A DNA stretch of 56,314 nucleotides, from positions 1 to 56,314 of the forward strand of contig JAFXUC010000104.1 in assembly GCA_017535325.1 (NCBI GenBank). Direction: 5' to 3'. Origin of the DNA: Bacteroidales bacterium. GTDB lineage: Bacteria; Bacteroidota; Bacteroidia; Bacteroidales; UBA3824. The notes beneath the pieces were generated by a model. It did not search any database. It was not told the origin of the DNA and saw only the letters and a list, made by a program, of their open reading frames with translations. Within the stretch, counting starts at the first letter, position 1; each line of letters opens with the position of its first letter. This document shows positions 42,826 through 51,759 of this stretch, piece after piece. Both the position numbers and the translations under genes were made by a program.

Positions 42826-43688
42826 TATCTTGATTTAAACAGTTTTATCAGCGGTTGGACATAATCCTCGTCATCTGCGATAACGGCACAGTCCACGCCT
42901 GCATGTTTGAAAACTTCTTCCGTTTTTTTGGTGCGCAATTTTGCCTGCTTTTCAAAAGCCGCCCTGACCTCTGCGTTTGAAGTGTCAACGAGTATGTTTT
43001 TGCCCGTTTCGGCATCAAGCATACTTACGAGTCCGACATCCGGAAGTTGCATGTCTTTCGGGTCGTAAACGTTCAGAGCCATCATGTCGTGTTTGTGGCT
43101 TGCGATTCTCAGAGCCTGTGAAAAGTCGCCGCAGATAAAATCCGAAATCAAAAAAGCGGTACTCCGTTTTTTTATGACACGGGTCAGATATTCAAGCGCG
43201 AGGGCGGGATTTGTACCTTTGCCTTCGGGTTTGAAAGTCAGCAACTCCCTGATAATACGCAAGATATGCGAGCGGCCTTTTTTCGGCGGAATAAACTTTT
43301 CGATGATGTCCGAAAAGAAAATTACGCCTATTTTGTCGTTGTTGGAAATTGCCGAAAAGGAAAGACACGCTGCGATTTCGGTTATAAAATCGCGTTTAGA
43401 ATTTTCCACGCTTCCGAAATCCGTTGAGCCGCTGACGTCAACGAGCATCATCACCGTCAGTTCCCTTTCTTCCTCGAAAACCTTGATATACGGACGGTTG
43501 TAACGGGCTGTAACATTCCAGTCGATGTTTCTGACATCGTCGCCGTACTGATACTCCCTTACCTCGGAGAATGACATACCCCTGCCTTTGAATGCGCTGT
43601 GATATTCACCGGCAAACAAATGGTTGCTGAGTCCGCGGGTCTTGATTTCAATTTTCCTTACCTTCTTTAAAATATCGGAAGTTTCCAT
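42825..43688 (-). CDS. DUF58 domain protein of the MoxR/Bat operon
   Basis: 287 aa. The DUF58 signature REYQYGDDVRNIDWNVTAR (44-62) precedes a degenerate VWA domain whose MIDAS D84-x-S86-x-S88 (VDVSGS) is kept. No membrane segment, so cytoplasmic. MoxR is encoded 22 bases upstream; the pair is thought to act in assembly of a complex on the Bat proteins. Confidence 0.95.
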   Translation of the reverse strand: METSDILKKVRKIEIKTRGLSNHLFAGEYHSAFKGRGMSFSEVREYQYGDDVRNIDWNVTARYNRPYIKVFEEERELTVMMLVDVSGSTDFGSVENSKRDFITEIAACLSFSAISNNDKIGVIFFSDIIEKFIPPKKGRSHILRIIRELLTFKPEGKGTNPALALEYLTRVIKKRSTAFLISDFICGDFSQALRIASHKHDMMALNVYDPKDMQLPDVGLVSMLDAETGKNILVDTSNAEVRAAFEKQAKLRTKKTEEVFKHAGVDCAVIADDEDYVQPLIKLFKSR

Positions 43689-43710
43689 AATATTGAATTA
43701 TGAATTTTAA

Positions 43711-44706
43711 CTACGGTACTTGAACAGCGTTTAAAATCTCGCTGACGGTTTCTTCTGTCGTAATGTTCTGAGCCTCAGCCTCGTAACTAAGACCTATACG
43801 GTGTCTTAACACGGGGTGGCAAACCGCTCTGACATCTTCGGGGATAACATAGCCCCTTCTCTTAATAAAAGCGTATGCCTTGGAAGCCTTTGCCAGAGAA
43901 ATACCTGCACGGGGCGATGCTCCGTAACTTATCAACTCTTTGAACTGCTGCAAGTTGTATTGCTCAGGATTTCTTGTCGCCGAAACTATGTCAACGATAT
44001 ATTGTTCGATTTTTTCGTCAATGTACACTTCCTTTACCACTTCTCTTGCGTGAACGATGTCAGAGGCTTTGAGAATCTGGTTGGCCTTGGGAAATTCGCC
44101 CGTAATATTCTGACGGATAATGAGTTTCTCTTCTTCTTTTTTAGGATATGAAACGATGATTTTCAGCATAAAACGGTCTACCTGAGCCTCAGGCAGCGGA
44201 TAAGTACCTTCCTGTTCAATCGGGTTTTGCGTTGCCAAAACAAGGAACGGATCGTCGAGTTTGAAAGTCTCCTCGCCGATTGTTACCTGATGCTCCTGCA
44301 TAGCCTCCAAAAGCGCACTCTGAACCTTTGCGGGGCTTCGGTTGATTTCGTCCGCCAAGATAAAATTCGCAAACACGGGACCTTTTTTTACGACAAACTC
44401 TTCGTTTTTCTGCGAATAAATCATCGTACCCAAAAGGTCGGCAGGAAGCAAATCCGGCGTAAATTGAATTCGGTTGAATTTGGACTCCACAATTTGGGAC
44501 AACGTTTTGATTGCCAAAGTTTTAGCCAAACCCGGCACGCCTTCCAAAAGTACGTGTCCGTTGCTTAATAGTCCGATAAGAAGTCCTTCGGTAAGTTGTT
44601 TCTGACCCACGATTACTTTTCCCATTTCCATAGTAACGAGGTCAATGAAGGAACTTTCCTGTTTAATTTTTTCGTTTAATTCTTTAATATCAACAACTTG
44701 TGTCAT
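43711..44706 (-). CDS. moxR: MoxR family AAA+ ATPase
   Basis: 331 aa. Walker A GVPGLAKT (56-63), Walker B ILADE (D119-E120) followed by INRSPAKVQSALLEAMQE, and the sensor 1 ATQNP. The lid domain is complete. Chaperone-type ATPase, first gene of an operon of eight Bat-related genes. Own promoter upstream. Confidence 0.97.
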   Translation of the reverse strand: MTQVVDIKELNEKIKQESSFIDLVTMEMGKVIVGQKQLTEGLLIGLLSNGHVLLEGVPGLAKTLAIKTLSQIVESKFNRIQFTPDLLPADLLGTMIYSQKNEEFVVKKGPVFANFILADEINRSPAKVQSALLEAMQEHQVTIGEETFKLDDPFLVLATQNPIEQEGTYPLPEAQVDRFMLKIIVSYPKKEEEKLIIRQNITGEFPKANQILKASDIVHAREVVKEVYIDEKIEQYIVDIVSATRNPEQYNLQQFKELISYGASPRAGISLAKASKAYAFIKRRGYVIPEDVRAVCHPVLRHRIGLSYEAEAQNITTEETVSEILNAVQVP

Positions 44707-44728
44707 GTCACTAAAAATTTTTGATACG

Positions 44729-44759
44729 CAAAATTAGAAAATTAGGTTTTCACTGCCAA
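44729..44759 (-). promoter_or_regulatory. Promoter of the moxR-bat operon
   Basis: Minus strand: TTGG (44756-44759), 19-base spacer, TAATTTTG (44729-44736). The only good match before moxR. Confidence 0.65.
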
Positions 44760-44870
44760 TAGTTTTTGTAAAATTTCGCTCAAATTAACGTTTTTTAAAA
44801 AAGGCATAAGGCAGGTATTATAAAATTTTGTAAATTTGCGCCGGATTTAAAAAAAAAGGAAATCTCAAAA

Positions 44871-45365
44871 ATGAAAACATTAAAATCTTTAACATTACTT
44901 GCAGTGTCTTTTGCCGGACTTTTGTCGTGTCAGAGCGGTCCTACGAAAGAAGAGATAAAAGCCTCCGCAGAGGAGCAGTTGCTTGTCAACAAACAACTTG
45001 ACAGCGTTTACAGAATACTTGATGACGCATACCAGTCTTATCACGCCGCAACCATGGACGCGGCTTTGGAAGGTCTTAACGCTTATCTTGACAACGCCCA
45101 GTCTAAAATTCAGCAAATCAAGCCGTTAAGCCAAAACCAAAAACTTACCGGCGCAATTGAGGAAAAAATCTCCGTTATGAAATCAGTTGCCAAAAACGAG
45201 GCAATCGAGCAGGTGAGAATTTACAAACTTCCCGACTCTGTTTTTACGGAAGACTTGATAAAAAAATGGAACGACTTGGACACAAGCGTCAAACAAAAAC
45301 TCTCCCAGGCTTCCCAAAACGTGGAAAGCGCGTATAACGAAATTCAAAACGAATTGAAAAAATGA
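44871..45365 (+). CDS. Surface lipoprotein, LIC11966-like, paralogue 1
   Basis: 164 aa. Lipoprotein signal with C20 (LLSC). The mature part is almost entirely helical with a central NEAIEQVRIYKLPDSVFT segment (the NEA-x-x-VR-x-YK-x-P pattern is shared with the next gene). I associate it with the LIC11966 group of surface lipoproteins, tentatively. A TAAATTTG box lies at 44831-44838. Its stop overlaps the next ATG by 4 bases. Confidence 0.75.
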   Translation: MKTLKSLTLLAVSFAGLLSCQSGPTKEEIKASAEEQLLVNKQLDSVYRILDDAYQSYHAATMDAALEGLNAYLDNAQSKIQQIKPLSQNQKLTGAIEEKISVMKSVAKNEAIEQVRIYKLPDSVFTEDLIKKWNDLDTSVKQKLSQASQNVESAYNEIQNELKK

Positions 45366-45856
45366 AACATCTGATATACATTCCCGCATTGCTGCTGACA
45401 CTGTTTTCCTCGTGCAGACCTTCGCCGAAAGAGGCGGCTGCTTTTAACGACAGGATTATGTCAGAGCAGAAAAAAGTCGTTATGGCATACGACGGTTTGT
45501 TGGAAACTTACGACAGTTACGTTCCCCGGAAAATGGATTCCGCGCTTTTGGACTTTCAGACGCAGACCACTGATGCGATTAGAAATGTCAGGGAAACTGT
45601 TCCCGTTCAAGAAGGCGAATTTTTAAAAGACGCGCTTTTGGAATATTTGGAAATTTACAATTCGGTGGCTCAAAACGAGGCTGACGAACTTGTGAGACTT
45701 TACAAAGTGCCTGAAAACGAGTTCTCTCCCGAAATGCACGTTCAGTGGGAAAACAAATACAAAGAAGTTGATAAAAAGTTGAAAGAGGCTGACAAAAAAC
45801 TTCAAGCGGTACAAGCCTCTTTTGCGGAAAATTATCATCTGCATTTAGCAAAATAA
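45362..45856 (+). CDS. Surface lipoprotein, LIC11966-like, paralogue 2
   Basis: 164 aa, exactly as long as its upstream neighbour. Lipoprotein signal with C18 (FSSC), helical body, and NEADELVRLYKVPENEF corresponding to the same segment in paralogue 1, including the Pro. The two probably arose by tandem duplication and may form a heteromer. The 3' end overlaps that of the convergent tatD-like gene by 12 bases. Confidence 0.75.
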   Translation: MKHLIYIPALLLTLFSSCRPSPKEAAAFNDRIMSEQKKVVMAYDGLLETYDSYVPRKMDSALLDFQTQTTDAIRNVRETVPVQEGEFLKDALLEYLEIYNSVAQNEADELVRLYKVPENEFSPEMHVQWENKYKEVDKKLKEADKKLQAVQASFAENYHLHLAK

Positions 45857-46486
45857 CCGCTTAAAATTATTTTCAATGCCGGCTTTGATTTCGTCAAAAC
45901 CGGCATTTTTTACACCTGCAATATTATTTATCAGTTTTGCAAAATCCGTTTTTTCGTCGGTGTCGCTTTCCACAAAAATTCTATCCAACGGAATCAGCGG
46001 CAGCGATTTAAAACCCGTCAGAGTTCTTTCTGAGAAAGAGAAATTTATGTTCGGATATTTCAACAGATTTTTTGTCGTCTGAGAGTCCGCGTTGTAGCCG
46101 TGAAAGACTACGGGAAGAGAAAAACGCGCCTTGTTAAGACATCTTATCACCTCGTTGTAGAGCCTTACGCAATGGATTATAAGAGGCTTTTTAAAACGCT
46201 GGGCAACAAGAATTTGCGCTGAAAAGATTTTTTCCTGCTCCGTTACGTTTAGCGGCGAAAACTTGTCAAAACCGCACTCCCCTATTGCGGCGCAGTTTTT
46301 CTTTTCTGCTAACGAACTCAGAGCCAAAAAATTATCCGTCAACTCCTCAAACGTTTTTAATGTTTTCGGGTGAATGCCAACAGAAAAAAAATCTGCTTCC
46401 GACGCCTTTGCGTAATTGTCGGAAATATCAAGCACAAAGGCGTTGGAAGGATTTATAAAATGCGTATGAACATCAGTGAAGCGCAT
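45845..46486 (-). CDS. TatD family metal-dependent hydrolase
   Basis: 213 aa from the ATG at 46486; a Met 15 bases upstream would lie deeper in the GH9 gene. The metal site starts with VHTH (H7, H9), then IGECGFD with E, KPLIIHC with H, and FVESDTDE with D. It is about 45 residues shorter than E. coli TatD (260), mostly in the middle and C-terminal loops. DNase or exonuclease activity is known for the family. It overlaps the cellulase gene by 14 bases. Confidence 0.9.
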   Translation of the reverse strand: MRFTDVHTHFINPSNAFVLDISDNYAKASEADFFSVGIHPKTLKTFEELTDNFLALSSLAEKKNCAAIGECGFDKFSPLNVTEQEKIFSAQILVAQRFKKPLIIHCVRLYNEVIRCLNKARFSLPVVFHGYNADSQTTKNLLKYPNINFSFSERTLTGFKSLPLIPLDRIFVESDTDEKTDFAKLINNIAGVKNAGFDEIKAGIENNFKRLFC

Positions 46487-48203
46487 AAACCAAAAATACA
46501 AGTGCCGAGTTCCAGTTGATTGCTATCTCGTTGGTTGTGTAACTGTTGTGATTGTCAAGATAGCGCATTGCGGGTGCAGTGGAAGTGTAAAGCGAGTCAG
46601 GAACGTCACCGCCCGCATGAGCGTAAGGTCCGCCGCAAAGATAACCCGCAACAGGAGAATCAATGCCGTCAGCCACGGTTCTGCGGTCGTGAACGTATTT
46701 AACCGTTTTGCCGCCGAACCCCGTTACAAAACAGTAATCCAGAGGGTTGCGTCCCAAAATATAATGCAAATCCGCCTGAGCCGCTTCCAAATACTTGGTG
46801 TTTCCCGTTGTGTTATAAGCAGTTACGAGGATAAGACCCTGATTTGCCGCAACCGAGTTAGAACCCCACGGGAAAAATGTCAAAGGCGTAGCATAAGCCG
46901 AAGTTTCGTAGTTTTTCAAAACGCCGTCAGCAAGTTTTATAAAGCCGTTTTTGAAGAAAGTATAAAAACTTTCGTCGAATTTTTCGGCATTTTTCGGGTT
47001 GTTTAATACGGAGGCTATTCCAAGACAACTCGTTGAATCCCAAGAAGGTACTTTAAAAGCAAAATCGCTTTCGGAGATGTTTTTTAAGTAATTTTTGTCG
47101 CCTGTCAAAAGCACCATTTCAAGAGCCGCCCAAGTGAACTCGTCGCGGATTTCGGTGTCGTTATACATGCCCGTAAAAACGCCTTCGGGATTTTTGTCAT
47201 AAAGGATTTCGGGATTTTTCTGCGCCCAATTCCACGCCGAAACAGCCGCGTTTTTCAAGGTGTCAGAAAGTTTCGGAAGTTCGCTTTCGTATTTTGTCAA
47301 AACCCTTGCAGCCTTAGCGCAGACAGCCGCAAAATCAAGAGCCGCAGTCGTGGATTTTTTGATAACAAAACGCTCGTCCTTGTCTTCATGCGGCATAATC
47401 ATTCCGTTGAAACCGAGTGCCGTAAGTTTGTGATAGACACCGCCGTCATCAGGGTCCTGCATTGTAAGCATCCAGCGCAAATTCACCAAAACTTCGTCCA
47501 AAATGTCGGGCAAGGCGTTTTTGCTTTCGGGAATGTTGAGATTGAGTTTTTTACAGTAATCGGGGTAAAGTTCTATCGTGTTGAGAATTTCCCAGACCGA
47601 AATCGAGGAGTTGACGATGTATTTGTTGTAATCGCCTGCATCGTACCAGCCGCCCGGCGAAGAAATAATGTCGCCTTCCTTGCGTTTAGGACCTGCGGCG
47701 GATTTGTGAACTTTGATTTTGTCGTCGGGGTGAGCGGCGGGACGGGCGTATTTGCCGCCGTATTCGGGTTTTATCTCCTGACTGCAACGCGCAAAATAAT
47801 ACGATTTCATGGCTTTGATCGCAAGGTCGTCATAAATACCCTCTCCGATGGCAAACGGATAAGAATCACCTGCGCCTTTGCATTTTAGGAAGTAAATGCC
47901 GTCTTGGTTGAAGTCCGAAAAATCCGCCTGACGGACTTTGGTTTTGGAAAATTCCCACTCCTTTATTTCTGAAGCCTTGCCGCTGTAAACGGTTTTTTGG
48001 GAGACCAAATCCACGATTTCAAAATCTTCCGAACCTGTTTCGGGGATAACGGCAATTTTTGCGGTGTTGGTCTGGTAACCGATTTGGTCGGCTTTTATGC
48101 GCTCAAAATCAGCGTTTTGAGCCGCCTGATTGTTGTTAACGCCGCCTGAGCAGCCCGCCAAAAGCGCAGCAAATGTCAAAGCGGTAAATGTTTTTTTTTG
48201 CAT
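46473..48203 (-). CDS. GH9 endoglucanase/cellulase lipoprotein
   Basis: 576 aa. Lipoprotein signal with C18 (LLAGC), an N-terminal Ig-like domain (about 30-120) and the (alpha/alpha)6 catalytic domain. GGWYDAGDYNKY carries the base pair D188/D191, VKYVHDRR the substrate-binding His and Arg, and NEIAINWN the acid E559. It hydrolyses beta-1,4-glucan at the surface or in the periplasm. The -7 box TATATTTG lies upstream (48242-48249). Indicates use of plant cell-wall glucans. Confidence 0.95.
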   Translation of the reverse strand: MQKKTFTALTFAALLAGCSGGVNNNQAAQNADFERIKADQIGYQTNTAKIAVIPETGSEDFEIVDLVSQKTVYSGKASEIKEWEFSKTKVRQADFSDFNQDGIYFLKCKGAGDSYPFAIGEGIYDDLAIKAMKSYYFARCSQEIKPEYGGKYARPAAHPDDKIKVHKSAAGPKRKEGDIISSPGGWYDAGDYNKYIVNSSISVWEILNTIELYPDYCKKLNLNIPESKNALPDILDEVLVNLRWMLTMQDPDDGGVYHKLTALGFNGMIMPHEDKDERFVIKKSTTAALDFAAVCAKAARVLTKYESELPKLSDTLKNAAVSAWNWAQKNPEILYDKNPEGVFTGMYNDTEIRDEFTWAALEMVLLTGDKNYLKNISESDFAFKVPSWDSTSCLGIASVLNNPKNAEKFDESFYTFFKNGFIKLADGVLKNYETSAYATPLTFFPWGSNSVAANQGLILVTAYNTTGNTKYLEAAQADLHYILGRNPLDYCFVTGFGGKTVKYVHDRRTVADGIDSPVAGYLCGGPYAHAGGDVPDSLYTSTAPAMRYLDNHNSYTTNEIAINWNSALVFLVYALH

Positions 48204-48288
48204 ATTTTTAGTAGTGTAAAACGTGTAATTAAATTTCAGTGCAAATATACAAAAAGTTCAATAATACAGTAGAAAAAAGCCGTTTTTT

Positions 48289-50379
48289 TTACACCGTTCC
48301 CCAAAACTTTCTTAAAAACCATTCTGCGGTAAGCAGTGCAAGGATGATGAAAAACAGCCATTTCCAGCCCATTAGCGGCGAGGAAACCGTGTCGTTATAA
48401 ACAGTCGGCTTTATTGCGGCGTTTTCCAAAAGGTCATTAAGCAATGCCGGAATCTCATTAGGCAAAAAACTTTTTCCGCCCGTTTTGGCGGCTATCTGTT
48501 TCATCACCGACAGGTTGGCTGTAAGATTTTCGGCTTCCGTCTTTATTTCCTTAACCGAAAAAACGCCGGTTTTAACCGATTTTTTATGCGAAGACTTAGC
48601 CGTAAAACTGTAATTTCCCGGCAAAAGATTGTCAATTCTAAGGTAATAGCCCGAACCCGTGTTCTCAAATTTATAATCTTTTTTCACGCCGTTTTCGTCC
48701 GAAATTTCAATCGTAACCTGTGAATCCGACACCGGCTGAAACATCTCGTCCAAAACTTTTGCGTTGAAATACACCGGCTCGTTTTCGCTGAAAATCTTTT
48801 TATAAGCCACCGTAAACATTTCTTTGTCGGACTTTTTCAAAAGAAACTGAACCAGACGCCCGATTAACAAATCAAACTTCTCGTGGTTCAAAAATTTTCT
48901 GTAACAGTCCATTCTCCAACGCCAAATCCCCTGCCCTAATATCACCGCCGATTTTGCTTTCTGAGGCTCCGAAACCGCTATTAAAGGCTTTTGCGTTGTA
49001 ACGCCTTTAATTATCTGATAACCAAAAACATGTGTAGCCGCAAGAAGTTTGTAGTCGCCAAAAACACAGGAGAGCGGCGGCGTATTTCTGAGCATTTCGT
49101 CCACGCCGTTTTCAAAACTAAAAAGCGGAAACTTCGGATTTTCACCTAAGCCGGCATCGTCAAAATTGTTGCCTTTCGGAGTTATTTCAAGACATTTATT
49201 AATCCTGTTAAACTTCTGATAATCAGTTGACGAGCCCAAAACATAAAGCGTCGGAATGTTTCTTGACGAGATTTCTTCAAACAGTCCGTCGGCGTTTACC
49301 TTTGTTGAGGGCAGTCCGAACAAAATCACCAAATCGTATCCGGAGGCTTTTTTCGTAAAATTTTCAACCGTAAAAACTTCCGTTTCGTAACTCAGGTTTT
49401 TTGACAGCGCGTTTCTGAAAGCGGCAACGTCAGGGTGAGCGTTTGCGCTGAGTAAAAGGATTTTATATTTGTCGTCAATTACCTCTATGACAATTTCTTT
49501 CGAGTTGTTTACCTCGGTGATTTCGTCCGCAACAGGCTTCAACAAAACGGTGTATTTTTGAAGACCTTTTTTGTCGGCTTTCAGGCTCAGAGAAATCTCT
49601 TTGGAATAGTTGTCGCTTTTTACCTCAAATGTCTCCTGAAATACTGTTTTGCCGTCTCTAAGAACCTGGCAGACAGTGTTTTTGCCTTTCAGCATTTTGG
49701 CATTTAAGGTTATTTCCAAAGGAAATTCGTTGCCCAAAAACGCCGACTCGTTGTACAGGACTTTTGAAACGCTCAAATCCTTGTAAGAGGTTGTATCACC
49801 GATAGTCAGAGTATAAACTTTTTGATTGGTCTCCGCAGCGGAATAGACGGGATTCTGACCTTTGTTGCATACTCCGTCCGAAACCGTCAATACCGCGCCG
49901 GAATTTGTGTTGTAAAGCACCGATTTTACCGCCTCAAACATGTCGGAAAAATCGGTGTATTTGTCTTTGAAATTAAGAGCACCTCGCTCTGAGATTTGGG
50001 AAAAACTTTCGCCGAATTTGAAAAATCTGACGTTGTATTTTTCGTCCAATTTTTCTTTTGCGGCAAAAATTTCGTCCAAAACCTTGTCTGCACTCTCTTG
50101 TCCTGAGCGCAAAACTATTGATTCGGAATTGTCAACCGCTATTGCAAGTACCGGTTTTTCAATGCGTTTGTTATTTGTTTTTATAAAAATGTTCAGCAGC
50201 AGAATCATTGAAAGAAACAGTGCCGAAAACCTCAGAGCCGACAGTATATAAATTTTGTACGGCTGAAATTCTGCAAGTTTTTTGTTTTTGTAATATGAGA
50301 GTCCCGTCAAAAAAGCCGCTGCAACAAAGCACAAAACAGGAAAATACCAAGCATAATCCGAAACAATAGTCGTAGTCAT
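48289..50379 (-). CDS. Membrane protein with VWA-like periplasmic domain
   Basis: 696 aa. Two or three membrane segments at the N-terminus (10-25, 45-65), a VWA-like domain beginning DNSESIV, which keeps a D-x-S-x-S metal motif, a long beta-rich region with a class I amidotransferase-like flavodoxin fold, and a C-terminal membrane helix (about 672-690). Similar large proteins are common in Bacteroidetes but not named. The start overlaps the upstream muramidase stop by 1 base, so it is coupled to it. Confidence 0.8.
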   Translation of the reverse strand: MTTTIVSDYAWYFPVLCFVAAAFLTGLSYYKNKKLAEFQPYKIYILSALRFSALFLSMILLLNIFIKTNNKRIEKPVLAIAVDNSESIVLRSGQESADKVLDEIFAAKEKLDEKYNVRFFKFGESFSQISERGALNFKDKYTDFSDMFEAVKSVLYNTNSGAVLTVSDGVCNKGQNPVYSAAETNQKVYTLTIGDTTSYKDLSVSKVLYNESAFLGNEFPLEITLNAKMLKGKNTVCQVLRDGKTVFQETFEVKSDNYSKEISLSLKADKKGLQKYTVLLKPVADEITEVNNSKEIVIEVIDDKYKILLLSANAHPDVAAFRNALSKNLSYETEVFTVENFTKKASGYDLVILFGLPSTKVNADGLFEEISSRNIPTLYVLGSSTDYQKFNRINKCLEITPKGNNFDDAGLGENPKFPLFSFENGVDEMLRNTPPLSCVFGDYKLLAATHVFGYQIIKGVTTQKPLIAVSEPQKAKSAVILGQGIWRWRMDCYRKFLNHEKFDLLIGRLVQFLLKKSDKEMFTVAYKKIFSENEPVYFNAKVLDEMFQPVSDSQVTIEISDENGVKKDYKFENTGSGYYLRIDNLLPGNYSFTAKSSHKKSVKTGVFSVKEIKTEAENLTANLSVMKQIAAKTGGKSFLPNEIPALLNDLLENAAIKPTVYNDTVSSPLMGWKWLFFIILALLTAEWFLRKFWGTV

Positions 50380-51644
50380 TATTTCAAAATCTTCTTATAA
50401 ATTTCGTAATACTGATTAAGGCGTTTTTCGTAAGCCTCAGGTGCTGTAAGACCGTTGTATTCTTTTGCAAACGAGAGGAAATCTCCCGTCAAAAGATACT
50501 GTACCCTCGTGCTTTTTGCCGTGCAGAAGTCAAACAGTGCCATGATGTGATAGCGGATGTCCTTACAAAAAGCCTCAAACATATCTTTTACTGACGAATA
50601 ACCTATGATTTTGTAGTTAAAACCCATAACCTGCGGCGCGCCCATGCTTATCGAATACAGTGCGTTGGTCTCCGAAAGCGAGCGTGCGATTTCAAGAGAC
50701 TCCCATTCTGAGAGTTGACCGCTATGCGAAGTTTTCCACTCGTCGGATTTTTTTGCGCGGTATTTATGACCCTCGCGGCGGTTTTTGGGATCAAAGGTGA
50801 AATGTTCGTCGTATTTTTTCTTGTCTTCGTCGCTTTTAGCACCGAAATAAGTGTAGAAAACGTGGTTCTCAAAACGGATAATCATCTTTCCGTCCGAAGA
50901 AAATCCGCTGCCGCCGCTTTCAACGCAAATTACTGCCAAAGCGATTTCTACGTCAATACCCAACTCCTTGCTAATCACGGAGATAAGGTTGCCGTAATTG
51001 TTCCATGTCTTAACCGCGACTTTGCCGTATTTGTCAAGACCGTCGTCCGAAAGTTTCTTTTTCGGGGCGAGTTCCACGGTAGCCAAATCCTTGCGCGAGT
51101 TAAAAAACACCCTTTGCTGTTCGGGTTCTTTTTTGGTTGTGTTGTTGGTTGTCTTTTTGGTTGTGTCGTTGGATTTTTTGGTGCTGTTTTCCGCGTAATC
51201 CTCCAAAGGCGTAACGTAATCCGCGCTGACAAAGCCTTTTTGTCCGTTGAAATCCACACCGTACCAGCCTGCATGTTTTGAGAGAACGATTAAAACCGTT
51301 CCTTTGTTAACTTTTCCCAAAACGGTGCTGTCAGTAGAATAATACGACCTGACATTCAGCACGTTGGCATCGACTGCAATTTTTTCAATCGTCTCTTTTA
51401 TTTGGATAAAATCTTTCATGCAATACGCAAAACCGAGTTGCGTATAGATTTTGTACCACTTGTCCTTTTCGGAAGAAACAACGGTTACAATCGTGTTTTT
51501 TTTGAGTTGGTACAAGACTTTGGCAGTGGCGTTCGGCTTTTTTCTTGCGTTAAGCAGCGTTGCCGTTACCATACCTTTTGTTTTGGAAGTTACCTCGGCG
51601 ACCGAATCTTTTTTGCCGCCGAAAAGCCATGAAAAAAAGCCCAT
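50379..51644 (-). CDS. N-acetylmuramidase family protein with two SH3 domains
   Basis: 421 aa. Two bacterial SH3 domains (about 26-83 and 88-147), a Thr/Lys/Asn-rich linker (155-175), and a C-terminal N-acetylmuramidase (DUF3380-like) domain (about 205-421) with the likely catalytic E242 in VESGGSGF, then IIRFENHVFY and SMGAPQVMGFNYK. No cleavable signal peptide is seen: the chain starts MGFFSWLFGGKK. It would cut the glycan backbone of peptidoglycan, so export or a special delivery route must be assumed. Coupled to the VWA-like gene (TAATG). Confidence 0.88.
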   Translation of the reverse strand: MGFFSWLFGGKKDSVAEVTSKTKGMVTATLLNARKKPNATAKVLYQLKKNTIVTVVSSEKDKWYKIYTQLGFAYCMKDFIQIKETIEKIAVDANVLNVRSYYSTDSTVLGKVNKGTVLIVLSKHAGWYGVDFNGQKGFVSADYVTPLEDYAENSTKKSNDTTKKTTNNTTKKEPEQQRVFFNSRKDLATVELAPKKKLSDDGLDKYGKVAVKTWNNYGNLISVISKELGIDVEIALAVICVESGGSGFSSDGKMIIRFENHVFYTYFGAKSDEDKKKYDEHFTFDPKNRREGHKYRAKKSDEWKTSHSGQLSEWESLEIARSLSETNALYSISMGAPQVMGFNYKIIGYSSVKDMFEAFCKDIRYHIMALFDFCTAKSTRVQYLLTGDFLSFAKEYNGLTAPEAYEKRLNQYYEIYKKILK

Positions 51645-51650
51645 AGTCTA

Positions 51651-51759
51651 TTAAGAATTAGTAATTAACAATTAATAATTGACAATTGACAATTGACAAT
51701 TGACAATTGACGATTGCTTAAAACACATTGTCAACTGTCAATTATCAACTGTCAATTCT
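51651..51759. repeat. Heptamer-repeat inverted element, copy 2
   Basis: Plus strand: AATTAAC-type and five AATTGAC units (about 51663-51710), a short spacer with CTTAAAACACA, then TCAACTGTCAATTATCAACTG-type units (to 51757). It fills the gap between the fabG stop and the muramidase ATG, just as copy 1 fills its gap. The right arms of both copies are nearly identical. Confidence 0.88.
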
